DNA from: Saccoglossus kowalevskii
Lineage: Eukaryota; Hemichordata; Enteropneusta; Harrimaniidae
Assembly (NCBI RefSeq): GCF_000003605.2
Contig: NW_003113471.1
Location: 167,189-228,324, forward strand
Length of the DNA stretch: 61,136 bases
Reading direction: 5' to 3'
In this document: in pieces, positions 56,161 to 61,136 of the stretch
Position numbering within the stretch: the first letter of the stretch is position 1
Layout: each line of letters begins with the position of its first letter
The notes under the pieces: model-generated
Told to the model about the DNA's origin: nothing
What the model saw: only the letters and a program-made list of their open reading frames with translations
Databases searched by the model: none
Translations under genes and position numbers: made by a program

Positions 56161-59100
56161 GTATTCAAAATATCAAAACCGAGCTGTGGGATTAAGCAAA
56201 TCCTTTGTCTTTATTATTCTGTACGAGAAAAAATAGAATGCCAATATTACACGTCGATAAGCAAACTCCGACAACATCAGAATCCACAAGCAAGTTGAAG
56301 AAAACATGAAGAAAACGTACAACATTGTCAAATCAGGGAGAGATACATAGACTGGATATCAACCAAGAGTTGATAAGTGGAGCACTTGCAGACCTTACCC
56401 AAGGCTACTCCAAAGTGGTATCCGTTAGTGAATTTGTGTGTGTAGCTTTATCCACATACCCAAAATAGTAATTGTTGTGATTGTAATTTACAATGGAAAA
56501 GTGAGTAAAAGTGTTGTGAGCAAATTTCGGTCAGTCAGTAGCATTTTACTCAAATAATTGTCCTTGAAACAGATAAAATCACACTTTGAACTGAATGGCG
56601 GTGGGGGAAAAAATAAAAATTTATATTTCTTTCAAAACCTGGTAATAACATACATACAAATGTCCCGAATACATATGTACGTGAAAATATTAAAATGATC
56701 AACCTTTAATCTGATCCAAGGAAACATTTTTCTCACAGTTTATGACAAATATTACTTATCTGAATTTATGAGCAACATTTTTCACTGAAAAAAAAAGCTG
56801 CAATTCATTAACAGATCTGTTTCAATCACCTTGTTGAGCGAAACAAATAGAATGTTTACCTAAATTTTTAGGGGTCAACTAAAAAAATGCGAAAAAAGAA
56901 CAGCAAAATCAATAACCGGCTTTCATGCACAGAAGGCAACTTAGCAGATTTTGTGTGTTTTGTAATGTAAAATTCCTATAACAAATCTCCCTTTAGTGTA
57001 AAAAGCGTTTACGTAATGCAAGTAAGTCACACGTTTGTATCATTGTGATTTGATCCTTAAAGAAAATTATGTTTTAAAGAAATGTCGCTATATTATAGGC
57101 GACAAACAAATAGACTACATACTACATACAGAAGTACTCAGTCACCGGAGGGCATGATTCAAACGACATCAGTAATTACACATGACGTTATTTTTGATAT
57201 GTAAACTAGTAGTGTATTGGGTATTCATATTTATCACAAATGACAATTGGATTAGATGGTCAGATAAAAGTAGCATTTTGCAACCTTTTGGTTACTCCAC
57301 TCAGTTTTTACCCCATGATGGTGTGATATGATCGCTTCCCTTTCAATTGCATGCGTCTAGTTCCGCGTACATCACATTTTCATAGTTGCCGTTTTTTTAT
57401 TAGTGTATCAAAAAATGCGCTTCGAGATCATCAATATTCATGATATCTGTCTTTCGCAGATGGATATCCACCTACCTCGACCACTATCATGCTCAAGCTA
57501 TATTTTTAAAATAGTTTAATTGTTCACAGTATTATTTGTTGACGGCTATATTCAGCTTTTGGAAATTACAGTTGCTAATCAGACGAATTCGTGTCACTCT
57601 GGTTTTGAGGATGGGACGGCCATTCACACATATGCATGACATGACTTTACGTAGGATATGTGTGTTGGTGTAGAATAACTGGATCAATTTTTCACTAAAA
57701 ATCATTTGATCCAGCTACATCATTTGATGCTCTCCTTTAAAGTTGCATCGTCTCATACCGCCATCATGTGTTTGATGTTAGCCAAAGGGGCGTTTTATCC
57801 GTATATTCTCTCTAACGCCTTTTGTGAGGGCATACGTTAATTAGAGTACTACTGTATAAATTTGTGTTTACTGCCAAGTACCGGTGATGTATGGATTTGG
57901 TTAACTTTTAATTGGACATTACAAAACTGAGAAATTTGAAAATATAAAGTCTGGAGGAAAAGAAACAACTGGCACTTATTTATTAACTTTGAACATAAAC
58001 ATTACTCTACTGGTCATCATTGTATCATACTTCATGATAAAAAATGATTTTAAAATCATAAACCACCCACACCATACAGTAATATTCCTATCTCTCCAAC
58101 CTATTGTGTGTACATTCTACAGTTGACATGTTCTGCAATGTCGTTGCATTAATTTATTACAATACCGTTTCTGTACTGTAACTCAAAAAGTTGTATGGCA
58201 GATACAACGTTATTGTGGGAAAATACCTTTGCCACAAATGATTGCTGATGTCTGGATGGGAAGTAATACCTTAAACTGCTGTTGGTTTATTTATTTCGAA
58301 ACAAGGTTATATATGTAAATGGTTTCGTTAATTTAATTGTAATCATATTGATAGAGAATCACGTACATGTTGCTTTCGCAGAATTTTTGTCGAGCAATGA
58401 ATCGTCAACAGCAATCGTGTTATAGGCGTATAGCCTACCTAATGGTAAATGCATATTTGTTCACATTTGGACGCAGTCAAAAAACTTTATGAACTTATAG
58501 AACGACCCTTGTGTGTGGGGCCGAACTTGTGTCTTAGCCGTGCCTGAACCGATCAGATTCAAACTTCACACGTACATATTATACATGTGCACACCGATTT
58601 GTTTCATGATCTGATTCAAGATGGCATTTTGTGATACAAAATAATCAAAATCAAGCATTTCTGGCATTCCGCAACCGGATCTCTGCTGTTTACAGTTGGA
58701 TTTTGTTCAACCTTATACATACATTAAACATTATTGAACCCTGCTGCACGTCATTTAAAATGGCCAACTGATTTAAAATAGCCAACTGGCTGCCATTTTG
58801 TTTGTTAAAATGCGGTTCTACTGCTATATTTCTGACATGCTTCGATTGATCATGTTCAAATTTGATATTCATTATACATCCTGTCATCGATATAGAGATG
58901 TATTTAAAAAGCTTTTCCAGTCAATATCTCTCAATATGGACACGTACTCGTTTGAAAATCAGACACAAAATTAAGCATCAGCTTCTGGATCTATATCTGA
59001 CATGTTTGTGTTCCAACTATATTATTATAACTGTGCCATACATGGCTTGTTTTCATAAATATAATGCAGTAAGCATCTGCAAGACTTTCCTTTGAGAGAC

Positions 59101-59439
59101 GAAGCGTAGAAACTGTGTGATCAATCAATGGCTTATAGTTATTGGTGGATAATATATAACGTACGCCTAAGTAATTAGTAGAACTGTAAGCAATTTTATA
59201 AGCAGAGCGAGGAATTTTAAAGCTGGAAGTGTTCTCTGACTAGTAATCAAGTAGTTTACATGATATCTTCCTAGTGTAAGTGTAGTGTGTGTTTCCTGCA
59301 CACTACGTCCTATTTGTAACACAATTGTCAACGATCGGTTTTGTGTTGCATATTGCAGTGTCGGTATGTGGTGGCTGCCACAACAGAGCAGGATGCGCTT
59401 GTCACGTTTTGATTGATGAATCTCTCCCTGACTTTTAGC
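56161..59439. other. Interior of the large inverted-repeat element
   Basis: No gene recognised. 58500-58990 is an inverted relative of the dispersed repeat at 28401-28940. AAAATGGCCAACTG / AAAATAGCCAACTGG is locally duplicated at about 58757-58792. Confidence 0.45.
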
Positions 59440-60453
59440 AAGTTTATTTTAAGTGTCACATTTGTCGCACCGCATCCTTGTGGGTCACATGGGAAGTATT
59501 AATTGTGTGTCAACATAATTCAACTCATAACAGACTGTAGGTCTTTAATACTGTGGTACAATACTGAACTACAATTGCTCCTTTGTGAAGTTTCAAACAA
59601 TTGGAATTATCATACACCGAAAATGCATGCCATCACACTACGATACACATCACGATAAAAGACTCAATATTTATGCTTTAGATTATTTATTGTCCTGCAA
59701 TTCAACACGTTTTATAGCATGCAATAACACTAATAATAAACTAAATTTACATTAGACATGAAACTAAACTACACGTACGATTTATTTACGAGGCATGCGG
59801 TTGCAGTAATATATTCGCGGAGTGATTTCATGAATGAGGTACCCTTCATTTCCGGCGATTTCCTGCAATAAGAGAATTAATAATTAAGACTTTGATTTAA
59901 AGATGTGTTTACCATCCATAAAAACGTTGAAGACATGCAACAATACTCGTTATATAGAAAATGAAAAAAAAGTGATTTTCAGTTTACGTACAAAAACAAA
60001 TGATTCACAACTTAATAAATAATTGTATTGGTTCATGAAACGACAAATCGGATGTTTGCTACAATATCAGTCCATTATGCATCCAATAGAGTTATATAAT
60101 ATATAATTATCTACTTTCAGTATCAAACAAGATTTTTATTAATTTTTTTTATTCAAATTGCATTAAAAAAATTACAGCCATACAATATTAGGCTACAATT
60201 AATCAAGAGTAAAACAGTGACAATCTCGAAGATGTCATTATTATTATGCTCAATTGTTTCATGTACTATTTTTTATTCTCCACTATACATGCTATATGTC
60301 CGAGGAAACTATTCAGCTGCCAGATAGTGGCGCCCAAATAATGGCTGGTAGCTCTACAGTTAAAAATATTCAGTTAACATGATGCCCAGCAGAAATACAT
60401 TATACAGTCAATTTCAAGAATTTTAGTTAATTTTACAACAAATGTGGGCGCGA
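59440..60453 (-). repeat. Right arm of the large inverted repeat
   Basis: Reverse complement of the left arm, slightly longer owing to small insertions. Confidence 0.75.
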
Positions 60454-61136
60454 GAAAAGAGAAGATTTAGTTAGACCTAACATCAAATTTATAATTATTT
60501 AGTTTGTATGATACTTACAGCTTAAGCAGAACATAAATACTTTTGAGCATAGTTGCATGTAGTGTCGTCTAATTTCCATGTATTGTTATAATACCTGTAT
60601 ATAAGGACAGAAGAGATTTTTTAATCCGATGAAATTGTTTGCATTTGTAAGCACGATGCTAATAAATTTGCAACTGAAGGTAAAATGCAATTTTGTCAAA
60701 ATGTGTTTATATTTATGAGTAGATTTGTTTTTCAAATCCAATGAAATTATTGATGAAACAATCATATTGATATAACAAATATCATTTGTTCACGATAAGT
60801 CACCTGGCTTAGTTTTAACATATTTTTGTCATAGAATACAATTGTAAGTTATACTAAAATGCTATTTTAATACCATTTTGTGAATAACATTTTCATTTTA
60901 TCCTAAAATGTCACAAATGAAGACATAATGACAATAGTTTTTTTTTATTTTTGAGGAACGTCTTACTTTAAAACTGTGCTAAAACATGTAATTAGTCTTT
61001 CTGTATTTCCCATAGTACCACTATCAATAATAACAAAAACAACATAATACATAGTATATATCATATGCACTTACCACAAATGGAGACAGGAACCACTTCC
61101 ATTGGGCTCATTTGGTTGAAACAATTCTGAATAAAC
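60454..61136. other. AT-rich non-coding sequence to window end
   Basis: No feature recognised. Confidence 0.45.

Larger units (their letters stand above)
55275..60453. mobile_element. 5.2-kb element with inverted repeats of about 0.9 kb
   Basis: 55275-56160 is the diverged reverse complement of about 59440-60453. Matching blocks include GAGCTACCAGCCAT, CACTATCTGGCA-CTGAATAG, CAATTGAGCATAAT, GTTGAATTGCAGGACA, TTTTATCGTGAT, GTATTGTACCACAG-ATTAAA and CAACAAATGTGAC / CGACAAATGTGAC near the inner edge. Outer edges fade near GCGCGCTCACAC (left) and GTGGGCGCGAG (right). No target duplication could be fixed. No transposase or other coding sequence was recognised in 56160-59440, so it is a non-autonomous element or a large inverted duplication. 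Confidence 0.7.

Noticed and set aside
1-61136. tRNA, rRNA, CRISPR array, bacterial operon or riboswitch
   Set aside because: No cloverleaf with consensus A/B boxes, no rRNA core sequence and no regular spacer-repeat array was seen by eye; a tRNAscan or Rfam run would be needed to exclude small RNAs fully.

Overview
The window is animal nuclear DNA. Coding sequence lies in short exons with GT/AG borders, the background is AT-rich with scattered CpG-dense blocks, there is one assembly gap (30889-31186), and many decayed transposable elements are present. A uromodulin-type D8C exon, single-repeat ankyrin exons, a THAP exon, DIRS/Ngaro/Crypton elements and a helicase-bearing cut-and-paste element together suggest a marine invertebrate. 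A hemichordate, cephalochordate or mollusc would fit, but the sequence does not decide between them. No prokaryotic, organellar or CRISPR feature was seen.

Host genes, all on the minus strand: (1) an ankyrin-repeat gene with a predicted start at 49102 just downstream of a CpG-dense block. Its first coding segment is only nine bases (Met-Ser-Tyr). Six phase-0 ankyrin exons follow at 46109-46017, 37019-36921, 32467-32369, 30003-29905, 22479-22390 and 22233-22135, so the gene spans at least 27 kb. Its introns hold a DIRS element, a Ngaro-like element, a LINE fragment and a TTAA-flanked MITE. (2) One 381-bp, phase 1-1 exon at 3153-2773 encoding a uromodulin D8C domain, from a gene whose other exons were not found here.

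Mobile DNA: 7469-11278 is a 3.8-kb element with 10-bp target duplications, about 190-225-bp terminal inverted repeats, a decayed RecQ-like SF2 helicase read from the left end and a second gene start read from the right end. The combination resembles helicase-bearing Academ-type elements. 14473-15596 is a Crypton-type tyrosine recombinase gene with two frameshifts. 17095-21372 and 40521-45949 are two DIRS-type retrotransposons; the second keeps inverted terminal repeats and an internal complementary region. 24700-27041 is a Ngaro-like element with a large internal deletion and mutated catalytic aspartates. LINE fragments lie at about 30190-31790 (minus) and 52205-54165 (plus). A THAP-domain exon lies inside a 2.25-kb interval bounded by inverted GGGGCGGACC ends (49621-51869). 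55275-60453 is a 5.2-kb element with inverted repeats of about 0.9 kb and no recognised gene.

The rest is AT-rich non-coding sequence with minisatellite-like duplications. Four insertions of three different tyrosine-recombinase element classes, plus the helicase element, make this window mainly a record of unusual transposons around one long ankyrin gene.
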